30,875 bases of DNA from a virus. Under the pieces are notes generated by a model, which had not been told where the DNA came from, made no database searches, and worked only from the letters and a program-made list of their open reading frames with translations. Position numbers and translations under genes: made by a program. Position 1 is the stretch's first letter. Each line of letters begins with the position of its first letter. The stretch spans positions 1 through 30,875 of the IMG/VR virus record IMGVR_UViG_3300032315_000352; one strand, 5' to 3'. Below, piece by piece: positions 14,034 through 21,422 of the stretch.

Positions 14034-14441
14034 TTAGTTGTAGACCAGAACCGCAAAGTCAGCGGTCAAGTATGTGTTGCTGTCCTCTAATGTTACACTC
14101 CCGACGTTGTTCACGCCGGAAACGAAAACGTCTTGGCTTGCACCCGACAAACCTGGCACAGTTTCGAGCGTCGCTTTGACCGATGTCGCCCCCGAAGGCT
14201 CCATATAGTTGTCGAGCAGATTTTGACCGGAGCGCGTCGACGGTCGAGACACGAACACGGTCACGACGAAGTTATACGCCGTCAAACCGTTCCCGCCAAA
14301 CGACTGCGCATAGTCAATCGTGCCGACCGAGACAACCGCGATAGGCGGGTTGATTTGCTCCGGGATAGTGTCCGACGCACGCAGCCCCGTAATGGTCTGC
14401 AAACGGTCTCTAAGGCCGTCTCTGATGTCTTGGATAGTCAC
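14034..14441 (-). CDS. Tail terminator protein
   Basis: This 135-residue protein with an N-terminal helix (IQDIRDGLRDRLQTITGLRA), then NPPIAVVSVG and a beta core (YNFVVTVFVSRPS), resembles tail terminators that cap the tube and join it to the head. GTG 14441 overlaps the connector stop as GTGA. Order connector, terminator, tube fits the usual plan. Confidence 0.72.
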   Translation of the reverse strand: MTIQDIRDGLRDRLQTITGLRASDTIPEQINPPIAVVSVGTIDYAQSFGGNGLTAYNFVVTVFVSRPSTRSGQNLLDNYMEPSGATSVKATLETVPGLSGASQDVFVSGVNNVGSVTLEDSNTYLTADFAVLVYN

Positions 14442-15037
14442 GCCGCCACCGCACGCTTATACGGGCTTAGCAGGGCTTCCACGTCGGGATCGGTGCGACC
14501 CACACGCAACGCACCCATGTCGCCAAAGCCCGCCACACCCAACGGCGAGTCATACCGTTTGAACTGACGCATCGCCAACAGCAGACAGGCCTGCTTCACA
14601 TCGACTGGAACAGCCGGCCAACCGAAGGTGCCAGTGATTCGCACCGTCGCTTCGCTCAACATATACATCGGGAACACGTTGTTATCAACCGCTCGAATGC
14701 GGGTGAACGGTTGCCCCTGCAAGCCGCCCGAGACCCCGTTTAGCGGTTCGAGCTGATAGTCAGCCGCCGCCCAAGTCGTATCGAAGTTGCTGCCGTCTGT
14801 CGCCGTTTGAAGTGTCGTCAACGTCACGATGTCGTCGGTCTGACACAGAAAATACGATTCCGGAGTGTAGACGCGAGTTTGCGCCGTGCGCTGGTAGAAA
14901 ATGCGTTGGCAGTAGCCGTCGATCTCGCGGCTTGCGGCTTCCACCGACAACTCCAACAGTGCATCGTCTACGAGGTCGGTAATGCGCAACGCAGCCTTCA
15001 CCTCAGCGAGTGAACAGTAACCGTTAGTAATTGCCAT
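14438..15037 (-). CDS. Head-tail connector protein (gp6-like)
   Basis: This 199-residue protein begins with CSLAEVKAALRITDLVDDAL and an ASREIDGYCQRIF helix, the hallmark of phage gp6-like head-tail connectors that ring the portal. ATG 15037 lacks a Shine-Dalgarno but sits 6 nt after TAGAAT, hinting at a leaderless start. The gene follows the glycosyltransferase cassette and resumes the structural module. Confidence 0.85.
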   Translation of the reverse strand: MAITNGYCSLAEVKAALRITDLVDDALLELSVEAASREIDGYCQRIFYQRTAQTRVYTPESYFLCQTDDIVTLTTLQTATDGSNFDTTWAAADYQLEPLNGVSGGLQGQPFTRIRAVDNNVFPMYMLSEATVRITGTFGWPAVPVDVKQACLLLAMRQFKRYDSPLGVAGFGDMGALRVGRTDPDVEALLSPYKRAVAA

Positions 15038-15049
15038 GCGCCGATTCTA
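15038..15049 (-). promoter_or_regulatory. Promoter P5 -10 element, probably leaderless
   Basis: TAGAAT (minus, 15049-15044) is followed by CGGCGC and then ATG 15037. There is no purine-rich ribosome site near the ATG. The -35 would lie within the end of the nucleotidyltransferase gene; none is convincing. Confidence 0.55.
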
Positions 15050-15054
15050 GCGCG

Positions 15055-15483
15055 TCAAAGAACGTCAGCGGCCAACCGTGCCCGAATAGCCGTCGTGGAA
15101 ACTCCCACCGTGTACGGAATGTAAAGCAACCAAATGTTGCGAGCATCAAGCCATGCCTGATCGAAACCCATTTGCGCGTGATAGTCGCGCACCGCCCAAT
15201 CAGAACCGATCGCCACAATGTTGGGTTGCACCTCGTCAATGGCTGGCCTCGAGTCATGACCGCCCGTATTCGGGATCACACCCGCGACCGATGCAAACTC
15301 GGCAATGATTTCCGCACGCTCGTCAAACGACATCACCGGAGGTCGCCCCTTATACGCCGTAATGAACTCGTCAGTGTTCAGGGACACGACAACCTCGCCG
15401 AGCTCTGCACACTGCCGCAAGAACCGCACATGGCCCGCGTGAGGCAAATCAAACGTGCCGCCCGTATAAACCGTCTTAGACAT
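15055..15483 (-). CDS. Nucleotidyltransferase (TagD-like cytidylyltransferase)
   Basis: This 142-residue protein has GGTFDLPHAGH at residues 8-18 (the HxGH nucleotide-binding motif) and a C-terminal VSTTAIRARL, as in glycerol-3-phosphate or related cytidylyltransferases. It would activate a polyol or sugar phosphate with CTP. It follows two glycosyltransferases, so it may supply a donor for surface modification; substrate unproven. ATG 15483 overlaps the upstream glycosyltransferase by 8 nt; an in-frame start at 15504 is less likely. Confidence 0.85.
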   Translation of the reverse strand: MSKTVYTGGTFDLPHAGHVRFLRQCAELGEVVVSLNTDEFITAYKGRPPVMSFDERAEIIAEFASVAGVIPNTGGHDSRPAIDEVQPNIVAIGSDWAVRDYHAQMGFDQAWLDARNIWLLYIPYTVGVSTTAIRARLAADVL

Positions 15484-16177
15484 TCGGCCCCCACTGTCGA
15501 ACATGTTCTTGACCTTGAGGAATTGCCCCCGGCCACCAATTCAAATAGCAGCCAGAATGCGCCGGGTCTAAATGCCACCACTGCGACCAAAACCAGTCAT
15601 GGTCAGCCTGCACCGAATAGTCAAACTCGGTTGGGTAACGCCATGAACCGTCAGACTGCCCGTTAGGTGATCTGTGAACGTACGGAACCGGTCGAACAAA
15701 CGTGATCCGTTTACCCTCCGCCACAGCCTTGTGATACATGTGGTCAGTGTTCCACCACCACAACGCCAAACCGTTAGGGTCAGGCAGTCGCATCGTTGAC
15801 GGTCGAATGGCAAACAGGTGCGGCTCAAGCGGAGCAGGGGTGACCATTTCGCCACGGCCCGACATCGAAACAAGGTCAGCATGCTCGAGCGCGTCAAACA
15901 GTGAAGTCAACGCCCCTGCCGGAATCTCAATGTCGTCATTCATCACCACAACGAGCGGTTCAGGCTCAAGCGCGAGCAAGCAGTCAAACGCCTGATTTAC
16001 CCACTTGTTGAATGTGTCGCCCACCTTCACGAGTAAATGGTCGGCTTCCGGTGCGAGCTCGACATGCTCGGGGTAAACCATCACAACCGACTGCCAACCC
16101 GACTCCGCAATAACACGCACGAGACCCGCAAGCGAATCGTTAGGTTTCTTTGTCGGCACCAACACAAACCGAGTCAC
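15476..16177 (-). CDS. GT-A/GT2-like glycosyltransferase
   Basis: This 233-residue protein has VVVMNDDIEIPAG (Asn-Asp-Asp at residues 80-82, a DxD-like metal site), an acceptor-side NGLALWWWNTDHMYHKAV, and YVHRSPNGQSDGS later. This fits a short GT-A glycosyltransferase. GTG 16177 is chosen because it overlaps the upstream stop as GTGA; an in-frame GTG at 16210 would give a longer overlap. It is coupled to the GT-B enzyme upstream and the nucleotidyltransferase downstream. Target could be capsid, tail or host glycans; unknown. Confidence 0.78.
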   Translation of the reverse strand: MTRFVLVPTKKPNDSLAGLVRVIAESGWQSVVMVYPEHVELAPEADHLLVKVGDTFNKWVNQAFDCLLALEPEPLVVVMNDDIEIPAGALTSLFDALEHADLVSMSGRGEMVTPAPLEPHLFAIRPSTMRLPDPNGLALWWWNTDHMYHKAVAEGKRITFVRPVPYVHRSPNGQSDGSWRYPTEFDYSVQADHDWFWSQWWHLDPAHSGCYLNWWPGAIPQGQEHVRQWGPNV

Positions 16178-17361
16178 ACCGGAAACCGTTTCGACAAATA
16201 CGGCACCCACGAGTCATTCCATACCCGGTCGGCATCGAACTGTCGCGCGAACTTCAACGAACTATCTGACACGCCTCGGTCGGCCTCGTACGCCAAACGC
16301 AGCGCCCCCAAAATGCTCGAAATGTTTGGCACTTTGAACCAAGCCTGTTGCGGTTCATCCCAAAACTCTTGACCAGCCACCAGCCACGAATCTTCGCCGG
16401 CTAAATCTTCCGTCGCACACCAGCTCGACGTGATTACCCTCGTGCCGCACGCCTGCGCCTCCACTACGGGAACGCCGAACCCTTCCCCATAGTTAGCCGC
16501 TAAAAGCACATCCGAGGCCGTGTAGAAGGCTGCTAGGGCCTCTGCGGGGTATCCGAGCCGGTTTACGTCAGTGTTGAGCACGCGCACGAACTCGTCAGTG
16601 AGACCAACCCGTTTCAGTAACGCCCCAATGTTGAACCCGCCAAACGCATTTGAAGGCTCCATGTGGAGATACAGGTACGCATCGGGGTGATCTTGACGAA
16701 ACAGGCTGAACGCCAGCAGGTTTTCGGCGATTGCTTTGCGATGCACCAACCCGTTCGCTTTATTTGCCGCAACCATCGACACGAGAAACGCATCCTCTGG
16801 CACAGACAAGTATTCGCGCGTCGGCACACCGAAAACAGACTCGGTCGGCTTCATCACTTGCATGTCGATACCGTGCGGAATGTACGTCGAGTCAATGCCG
16901 ACACCCTCGAGCTGCCGTTGACCGTGAGGCGACATCGTGACAGGTGACACGTTGCCGCGCATGAGAAACCGTTGCACGTTAGGCGGCAACGTCAAATGAT
17001 CGAGCGGCACCCAAGCGAGCACGTCGCCGTCGAACTGCAAATCGTTGTACACCCACACGTCAAACAACGTCAGCACTGCCGAAGGCAACTTCGGATGCTG
17101 CGCCGTAAAGTGCTCATGCCAGACCGGGATGACATCATCCGAAAACGGTTTGTAGCCGCGCGGATAATGCGCCATAGGGCCATGCGGAGTACGAATCTCC
17201 GACTGATTGCCCTCAAGTCCGAAGTTAGACAGGTTTGCTACTTTCAGCCCCGACCGCACCATACGATCGGCCAACTGTTTCACCTGTTGCCCGTACCCGG
17301 TCGGCATGTTGTAACTGTTCGACGCGATAGACACAGCGCCGCGAAGTGTAGGTTTCGCCAT
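16174..17361 (-). CDS. GT-B (GT4-like) glycosyltransferase
   Basis: This 395-residue enzyme has the N-terminal sensing region (SNSYNMPTGYGQQVKQLADR), an STYIPHGID linker, and the C-terminal donor motif NYGEGFGVPVVEAQACGTRV. These are GT-B features that use nucleotide-sugars. It is not a standard head gene yet sits between capsid and connector. ATG 17361 is directly preceded by TACACT plus 6 nt and lies next to an inverted repeat, suggesting its own promoter. Possible role: glycosylation of virion or host surface. Confidence 0.88.
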   Translation of the reverse strand: MAKPTLRGAVSIASNSYNMPTGYGQQVKQLADRMVRSGLKVANLSNFGLEGNQSEIRTPHGPMAHYPRGYKPFSDDVIPVWHEHFTAQHPKLPSAVLTLFDVWVYNDLQFDGDVLAWVPLDHLTLPPNVQRFLMRGNVSPVTMSPHGQRQLEGVGIDSTYIPHGIDMQVMKPTESVFGVPTREYLSVPEDAFLVSMVAANKANGLVHRKAIAENLLAFSLFRQDHPDAYLYLHMEPSNAFGGFNIGALLKRVGLTDEFVRVLNTDVNRLGYPAEALAAFYTASDVLLAANYGEGFGVPVVEAQACGTRVITSSWCATEDLAGEDSWLVAGQEFWDEPQQAWFKVPNISSILGALRLAYEADRGVSDSSLKFARQFDADRVWNDSWVPYLSKRFPV

Positions 17362-17373
17362 GCGTAAAGTGTA
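17362..17373 (-). promoter_or_regulatory. Promoter P2 -10 element, probably leaderless
   Basis: TACACT (minus, 17373-17368) followed by TTACGC and ATG 17361. It lies right after a strong terminator, so a new transcript is needed. A weak TTCTGT could act as -35 at 17-nt spacing. Confidence 0.6.
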
Positions 17374-17384
17374 GACCTTTACGC
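17362..17384. repeat. Perfect inverted repeat at the glycosyltransferase start
   Basis: GCGTAAAG (17362-17369) and CTTTACGC (17377-17384) form an 8-bp perfect inverted repeat with a 7-nt centre. It abuts ATG 17361 and covers the -10 of P2, so a protein bound there would block the promoter. If the transcript began further upstream, it would fold into a hairpin at the start codon. Confidence 0.75.
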
Positions 17385-17395
17385 CGAAAACAGAA

Positions 17396-17426
17396 GAGAC
17401 CCCCCGGAACCTACGACCGGGGGGCC
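17396..17426 (-). terminator. Intrinsic terminator after the major capsid gene
   Basis: CCCCCCGG (17400-17407) pairs with CCGGGGGG (17417-17424) across a 9-nt loop. On the minus strand it is followed by TCTCTTCTGTTTTC, a U-rich tail. It lies 17 nt past the capsid stop and insulates the glycosyltransferase cassette. Confidence 0.9.
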
Positions 17427-17442
17427 TCAGTCTGTGCGAAGG

Positions 17443-18591
17443 TTACGCGTTCGCCAGGTACTTCACGTGTGCTGCGTGCGTCAGGTTGCCGTCGAAACGG
17501 TACGTGAAGCGGTACGCCGTCACATCGTCAGCGAAGTACGCATCCGAGGACACTGCAACGTCAAGACCAGTGGTGACGATCTTGTACGAAGGCAGGTGAC
17601 CGAAGATGACCGGTCGCGCACCGGTACCGATGTTTGCCATTGCCGGGTTTTCGAAGATGGGGAAACCGAGAACCGTGTCGGGCGCACCAGTGACCACGTT
17701 GTAGATGTACTGACCGGCAGTGTCCTTCAGCTTGCGAATGGCACCGATGGTCTGAGTGTTGGCCTGGTAGCCGACACCGGGCAGACGACGAGCCGCACCG
17801 TCAACGCTGTACGCGAGGTCGATGAGGTTGTCAGCCGTGATTGCCGTGGTGCCGCCCGTGATGCCCGAGCCAGCCGCAACGACGATACCGGTCGGCTGCG
17901 TGGTGCCCGTACCCGTAGTCGCCAAGGCGTTGACCGAGAAGCCGATAGCGTTACCGGCCTGCTCAGCAATGACAGCCTCGATGTCGAAACCGGCATCCAT
18001 GATGAGCTCGTTAGCGAGCTGCACGATGAACGAGGTCTTGCGCGGGCTCAGCAGGATGCTGTCGAAAGTCGGGTTGGACTCAGCGATAGCAGAACCAGCC
18101 GCCGTGATCGACGCAGTGCTGTAGGCAGTCCACGTGGGAAGGCGAAGCGATTCGCCCGAGTCACGAGTGATGACCTCAGACGTGTCCAGCATCGGGCCAA
18201 CGAGACGCGCGAGACCGAACACGCGGTCAAGGAAGCCGACCGGAACCGTAGCCGTAGCAGGAACAAGAGTGCGCTTCTCGTGCGAGAAGTTGTGTCCCCG
18301 CTTCTCACCCGTAGCCATAGCCGCGAAAATGTCGCGCACCGACTCCGCGCCAGCAACAGCAGGCACAAACGTGCCGGCGGCCTGCTCAGCCTCAAGACGA
18401 CGCTGCTCCGAACGCTCCGCGTAACCAATCGACTCGTCAAGGCGAGTGATGTCAGCTTCGATACGTTCGATCTTCTGGTTGTCCTCAGCGACAAGTCCAC
18501 GCTTCTCAGCCTCGGCAGTTTCGATAACGTCTCGAACCTGCATGATGAGGTTAGCGCGGGCCTCACGCTGAGTCTTGATGAACTCAGACAT
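17443..18591 (-). CDS. HK97-fold major capsid protein
   Basis: This 382-residue protein has a helical N-terminal delta-domain (about 1-65, charged coiled coil with RGLVAEDNQKIERIEAD), cut by the prohead protease in this family, followed by the HK97 core: RDSGESLRLPTWTAYSTAS, FIVQLANELIMDAGFDIEA, VLGFPIFENPAM and a terminal VAVSSDAYFADDVTAYRF. ATG 18591 has AGGAG at 7 nt. The gene has its own putative promoter and a strong terminator, fitting high expression. Among the most certain calls here. Confidence 0.96.
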   Translation of the reverse strand: MSEFIKTQREARANLIMQVRDVIETAEAEKRGLVAEDNQKIERIEADITRLDESIGYAERSEQRRLEAEQAAGTFVPAVAGAESVRDIFAAMATGEKRGHNFSHEKRTLVPATATVPVGFLDRVFGLARLVGPMLDTSEVITRDSGESLRLPTWTAYSTASITAAGSAIAESNPTFDSILLSPRKTSFIVQLANELIMDAGFDIEAVIAEQAGNAIGFSVNALATTGTGTTQPTGIVVAAGSGITGGTTAITADNLIDLAYSVDGAARRLPGVGYQANTQTIGAIRKLKDTAGQYIYNVVTGAPDTVLGFPIFENPAMANIGTGARPVIFGHLPSYKIVTTGLDVAVSSDAYFADDVTAYRFTYRFDGNLTHAAHVKYLANA

Positions 18592-18717
18592 GTGATGCTC
18601 CTAATGTGTTGGGGTTGATTGTGATTTGGTGGCGATGACGCTCAACCGGCAACAGCAGCGATGACGCACATCTGTTATAGCAATCCTACGACACTATAAG
18701 ACTTTATGTCTATGACA
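18592..18717 (-). promoter_or_regulatory. Capsid gene leader and promoter candidate
   Basis: This 126-bp non-coding stretch has TAGACA (minus, 18712-18707), an 18-nt spacer and TAGGAT (18688-18683), giving a leader of roughly 80 nt before ATG 18591. Alternative -10s (TATAGT, TATAAC) lie within 20 nt. I see no further gene here. GTGTCATAG and GTGTCGTAG recur with a 24-bp period, which may be a regulator site. Confidence 0.55.
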
Positions 18718-18885
18718 CTAAACGTCGCGCGTTTCCCAGCCCTCGCGCTTGTACGTTGTGCGCTTCACCGCATCAATCGCCACAACCGCGTCAGCCCACA
18801 CGCCGACCTGCTCAACCACAACACCCGACACCGGATTACCTGCCGCGTCAAGAATTGCTTGCACGATCTCGTCGCGCTCAAGCAC
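18718..18885 (-). CDS. Small hypothetical protein (55 aa) between protease and capsid
   Basis: GTG 18885 is preceded by GGAG at 7 nt and overlaps the protease stop by 8 nt; the frame ends TAG 18718-18720. The protein has a helix (LERDEIVQAILDAAGNPVSG) and a basic end (VKRTTYKREGWETRDV). Position between protease and capsid suggests a scaffold-like or head assembly role, but no family match is visible. Confidence 0.72.
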   Translation of the reverse strand: MLERDEIVQAILDAAGNPVSGVVVEQVGVWADAVVAIDAVKRTTYKREGWETRDV

Positions 18886-19615
18886 CGCCGTACTCCAACA
18901 CCTTCAACTTGGCCTTCTTGAGCTCAAGGAGACCCATGTCGCCAAGAATCGAAGGGGGCGGCTCAGACTCAAACGTCACAACGTCTTTCATCGGTGCCAG
19001 CTCGTCAAGAACCGCCGTCACAATTGCGCGATCGTCTTGGCTGATCTCCTCGCCCGACTCGATCTTGAGCAACGCCTCGGCCAGCAATGTCGGGTCAACC
19101 GATGCGCGCTGCGCAAGACGGAACAAGCCGCGCACCGAGGTCGTGCCCGTAGTAGCCCGGTAAGCCGGGAACGCGACAATTGAGACCTCGTGCAACCGCA
19201 CGGCCTGCAAAGTGCGATTGTTGCCCTCAGAATCCCACGAATCCTTCAACGTGGTGAATCCAAAACTCATTGAGTCCACGTCGCCACGCCTCAGCAACTC
19301 GGCAACGTCACGACCGCGAGTAGTCTGCGGCAACTCCGCATCAACCAACAGGCCGCGCCCATCCTCAACTAGCGTCATCGTCTTAGCCCGCGTCGAACCG
19401 AGCACCTCGCCCGCGTCGTGATTCCACAACAGTTTGACGTCGTTACGAGTACGAAGGGAACGGCCAAACGCACCCGACGCGACACGCTCCGTAAACGGCA
19501 ACGGCTCCGAAGGCGAATCAAACACAGCCGCGTAACCAGTAAACGCCATGCCGCCGCCGTCAGTCTCGCGCAGCTCAAACTCAACCGGATTGATTCGGGT
19601 TTCGACTTTTGTCAT
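18878..19615 (-). CDS. HK97-type prohead protease
   Basis: This 245-residue protein has the S78-like core: LLWNHD (His66), then SMSFGF (catalytic Ser near 117) and AFPAYRATTG. The extra C-terminal acidic tail (about residues 165-245) may serve as scaffold. It matures the capsid by cutting the N-terminal delta-domain. ATG 19615 is preferred because GGAGG lies 5-6 nt upstream; ATG 19627 would overlap the upstream stop as TAATG and add four residues. Confidence 0.93.
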   Translation of the reverse strand: MTKVETRINPVEFELRETDGGGMAFTGYAAVFDSPSEPLPFTERVASGAFGRSLRTRNDVKLLWNHDAGEVLGSTRAKTMTLVEDGRGLLVDAELPQTTRGRDVAELLRRGDVDSMSFGFTTLKDSWDSEGNNRTLQAVRLHEVSIVAFPAYRATTGTTSVRGLFRLAQRASVDPTLLAEALLKIESGEEISQDDRAIVTAVLDELAPMKDVVTFESEPPPSILGDMGLLELKKAKLKVLEYGGA

Positions 19616-19626
19616 GGTTTCCTCCA

Positions 19627-19905
19627 TTAGTCCTGCCGCACGTTCAGCAAAGTAATCTTCCTAGAATTTGCATCCGCCACCGCCCACAGTTGGTCTTGCG
19701 GCCCCAGCGTCAAAGTCAAATCTCCCGCAGGTGCCAAATGATGCCCAGTCGTAATTGACACGCCCGCCGAGCCGCCCAAATAAACCTTGTGACCCTGGCT
19801 TGTTTCTTCGTTGTGAACGTAAACAACCTGCGCCGAAGCCTGATCAGTGACAACCAACGACGGAACCGTGCCAATGCTGAACTGAGCAGAAAATATAGGA
19901 CTCAT
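19627..19905 (-). CDS. Head module hypothetical protein (92 aa)
   Basis: A beta-rich protein with VVYVHNEETSQGHKVYLGGS, then SITTGHHLAPAGDLTLTLGP, resembling small jelly-roll-like virion proteins seen beside portals in actinophages. ATG 19905 overlaps the portal stop as ATGA, and its TAA overlaps a possible protease start. It may decorate the capsid or join head parts; unproven. Confidence 0.72.
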   Translation of the reverse strand: MSPIFSAQFSIGTVPSLVVTDQASAQVVYVHNEETSQGHKVYLGGSAGVSITTGHHLAPAGDLTLTLGPQDQLWAVADANSRKITLLNVRQD

Positions 19906-21290
19906 TGCTCGTTATCCACATCAGGCAACTCAATGTAATTCAATTCGATCATCTCGACCTCGACCGGCTCAATCGGCACCTGTTGAAGTTGCGCCGACGG
20001 GATGCCCGTGTGAGGCACAGGCGGCAAGCCCAGACTGCTCAACACCTGCTCCGGCTGATAGCCCGCCTGCACAAGCTGTAGCGCCATTTGCACACGCAAC
20101 TGAGTGCTCGACAGATCCGCCGCATCAATGTTGATATTTGCCAACGGCACCCGCACCGTCTCGGCAGCCGAATCCTCAATCGGTCGCAAATCCTCAATGC
20201 GTCGAACATCATTGATTGTCATGTAACCGTTCTGCAAACCCGATGCGTAGAAGTTCGCTCGGGTCGCAATGTCGCCGCGAAGCAAACCATCAAGGTTGAA
20301 CTTTAGAAACGCATTTTCGCCGACCCAAGTGCGCGCCATGAGCGGAGTCATGGCCCCCTCAATCTTCTGAATGATCGGGCGCAAACCGTGCGTCACCCAC
20401 GCAAGATTCGTTTGCTCAACCGACGCATACGAGCTCGAACCCTCAGTAATTGCCAGCAAGTGAGGCGGCACGTTGAAAGCGCGGCAAATGTCAAGCACCG
20501 ACTGATTACGCGAATCAACCAGCGTCGATTTCTCCGGGTCAACCTGAGTCGAAACCCACTTCGCCCCACCAGTCAGAACGCCAGTCTTGTTTGACTTGCG
20601 CCAACCCTTATGGCGAGTGTCAAACCCTGCCGAGAGGGTGTCGGCTTGCTCTTGCGTCAGGTTGCCGGGGAACTCGATAACACCCGCCAACGTGGTGCCC
20701 TGACCGAAGAATGTTGACGCGAACCGCTCGAGCGCCAACGCAAGCCCAAAGTTTTCTTTCAACGCCTCCACGCGAGACACGCCACGCACCGAACCAGGCC
20801 GCACCACATCGGGAATGAACACGACATCTTCAGACGGCACAACCTCGCCCGTATCAACAAGCGTAAACACCAGCCGGCCAATGCCCGACCGCACAACCTT
20901 CACGTTCGTCGGATTCAGCACCGCCAAAGACGACACCTCGCCACGCGAGTTAGAAAACACGCGAATGAACGCGTTACCGTCAAGCAGCAGAGACGTAATC
21001 ACGCCCGAGTAGAACGCTTCACGCGGCAAGTCAACGTCAGGCTTATCAACCCACACCGGCTTAGGTCGGAACGGATAGCGAGCACCGTCGCGTCGCACAA
21101 ACACGTCTAGGGGGAGCGTCGAAATAGTGTCAGCAATCAGTGACACTGCCGAAAACACAGCGTTGACTTGAAACACCGTGTCGGAGTTGATAACGACCTC
21201 CGACCTCGTGCCACCAGTCGGAAAGTCACTGCCCGAAGCAAACAACGCTTGCGCCGTCACAGCTCGAGTCTCAAACAGTCGTTCAAGCAT
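19902..21290 (-). CDS. HK97-type portal protein
   Basis: This 462-residue protein contains VNAVFSAVSLIADTISTLPL, GNAFIRVFSNSRGEV, and a central ICRAFNVPPHLLAITEGSSS with the wing and stem signatures of HK97-like portals, plus GYMTINDVRRIEDLRPIE. It forms the dodecameric ring for DNA entry. ATG 21290 overlaps the small membrane gene stop as TAATG; its end overlaps the next gene by 4 nt. A Pro-rich C-terminal tail closes the protein. Confidence 0.95.
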   Translation of the reverse strand: MLERLFETRAVTAQALFASGSDFPTGGTRSEVVINSDTVFQVNAVFSAVSLIADTISTLPLDVFVRRDGARYPFRPKPVWVDKPDVDLPREAFYSGVITSLLLDGNAFIRVFSNSRGEVSSLAVLNPTNVKVVRSGIGRLVFTLVDTGEVVPSEDVVFIPDVVRPGSVRGVSRVEALKENFGLALALERFASTFFGQGTTLAGVIEFPGNLTQEQADTLSAGFDTRHKGWRKSNKTGVLTGGAKWVSTQVDPEKSTLVDSRNQSVLDICRAFNVPPHLLAITEGSSSYASVEQTNLAWVTHGLRPIIQKIEGAMTPLMARTWVGENAFLKFNLDGLLRGDIATRANFYASGLQNGYMTINDVRRIEDLRPIEDSAAETVRVPLANINIDAADLSSTQLRVQMALQLVQAGYQPEQVLSSLGLPPVPHTGIPSAQLQQVPIEPVEVEMIELNYIELPDVDNEQ

Positions 21291-21415
21291 TAGCCAACCG
21301 CCAAACTAAACACGATCACCAAAACGCCTGCGACGATCAGCGCAGCCGGAACGCTAAACAAGGCCACGCCGCCGACGATCAACAGACAGCCAACCACTTC
21401 CAACAGAGTGCGCAT
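21290..21415 (-). CDS. Small membrane peptide (41 aa) between terminase and portal
   Basis: Almost fully hydrophobic with two membrane segments (about 4-22 and 24-41) and little else. TAGGGG precedes ATG 21415, and the stop overlaps the portal ATG as TAATG. Function unknown; a virion-associated or host membrane role is possible. Confidence 0.75.
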   Translation of the reverse strand: MRTLLEVVGCLLIVGGVALFSVPAALIVAGVLVIVFSLAVG

Positions 21416-21422
21416 GTGACCC

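Noticed and set aside
17434-18618. A 394-codon open frame on the plus strand opposite the capsid gene
   Set aside because: It is antisense to a securely identified capsid gene, is rich in Arg, Ser and Val with no motif, and arises from the codon bias of the opposite strand.
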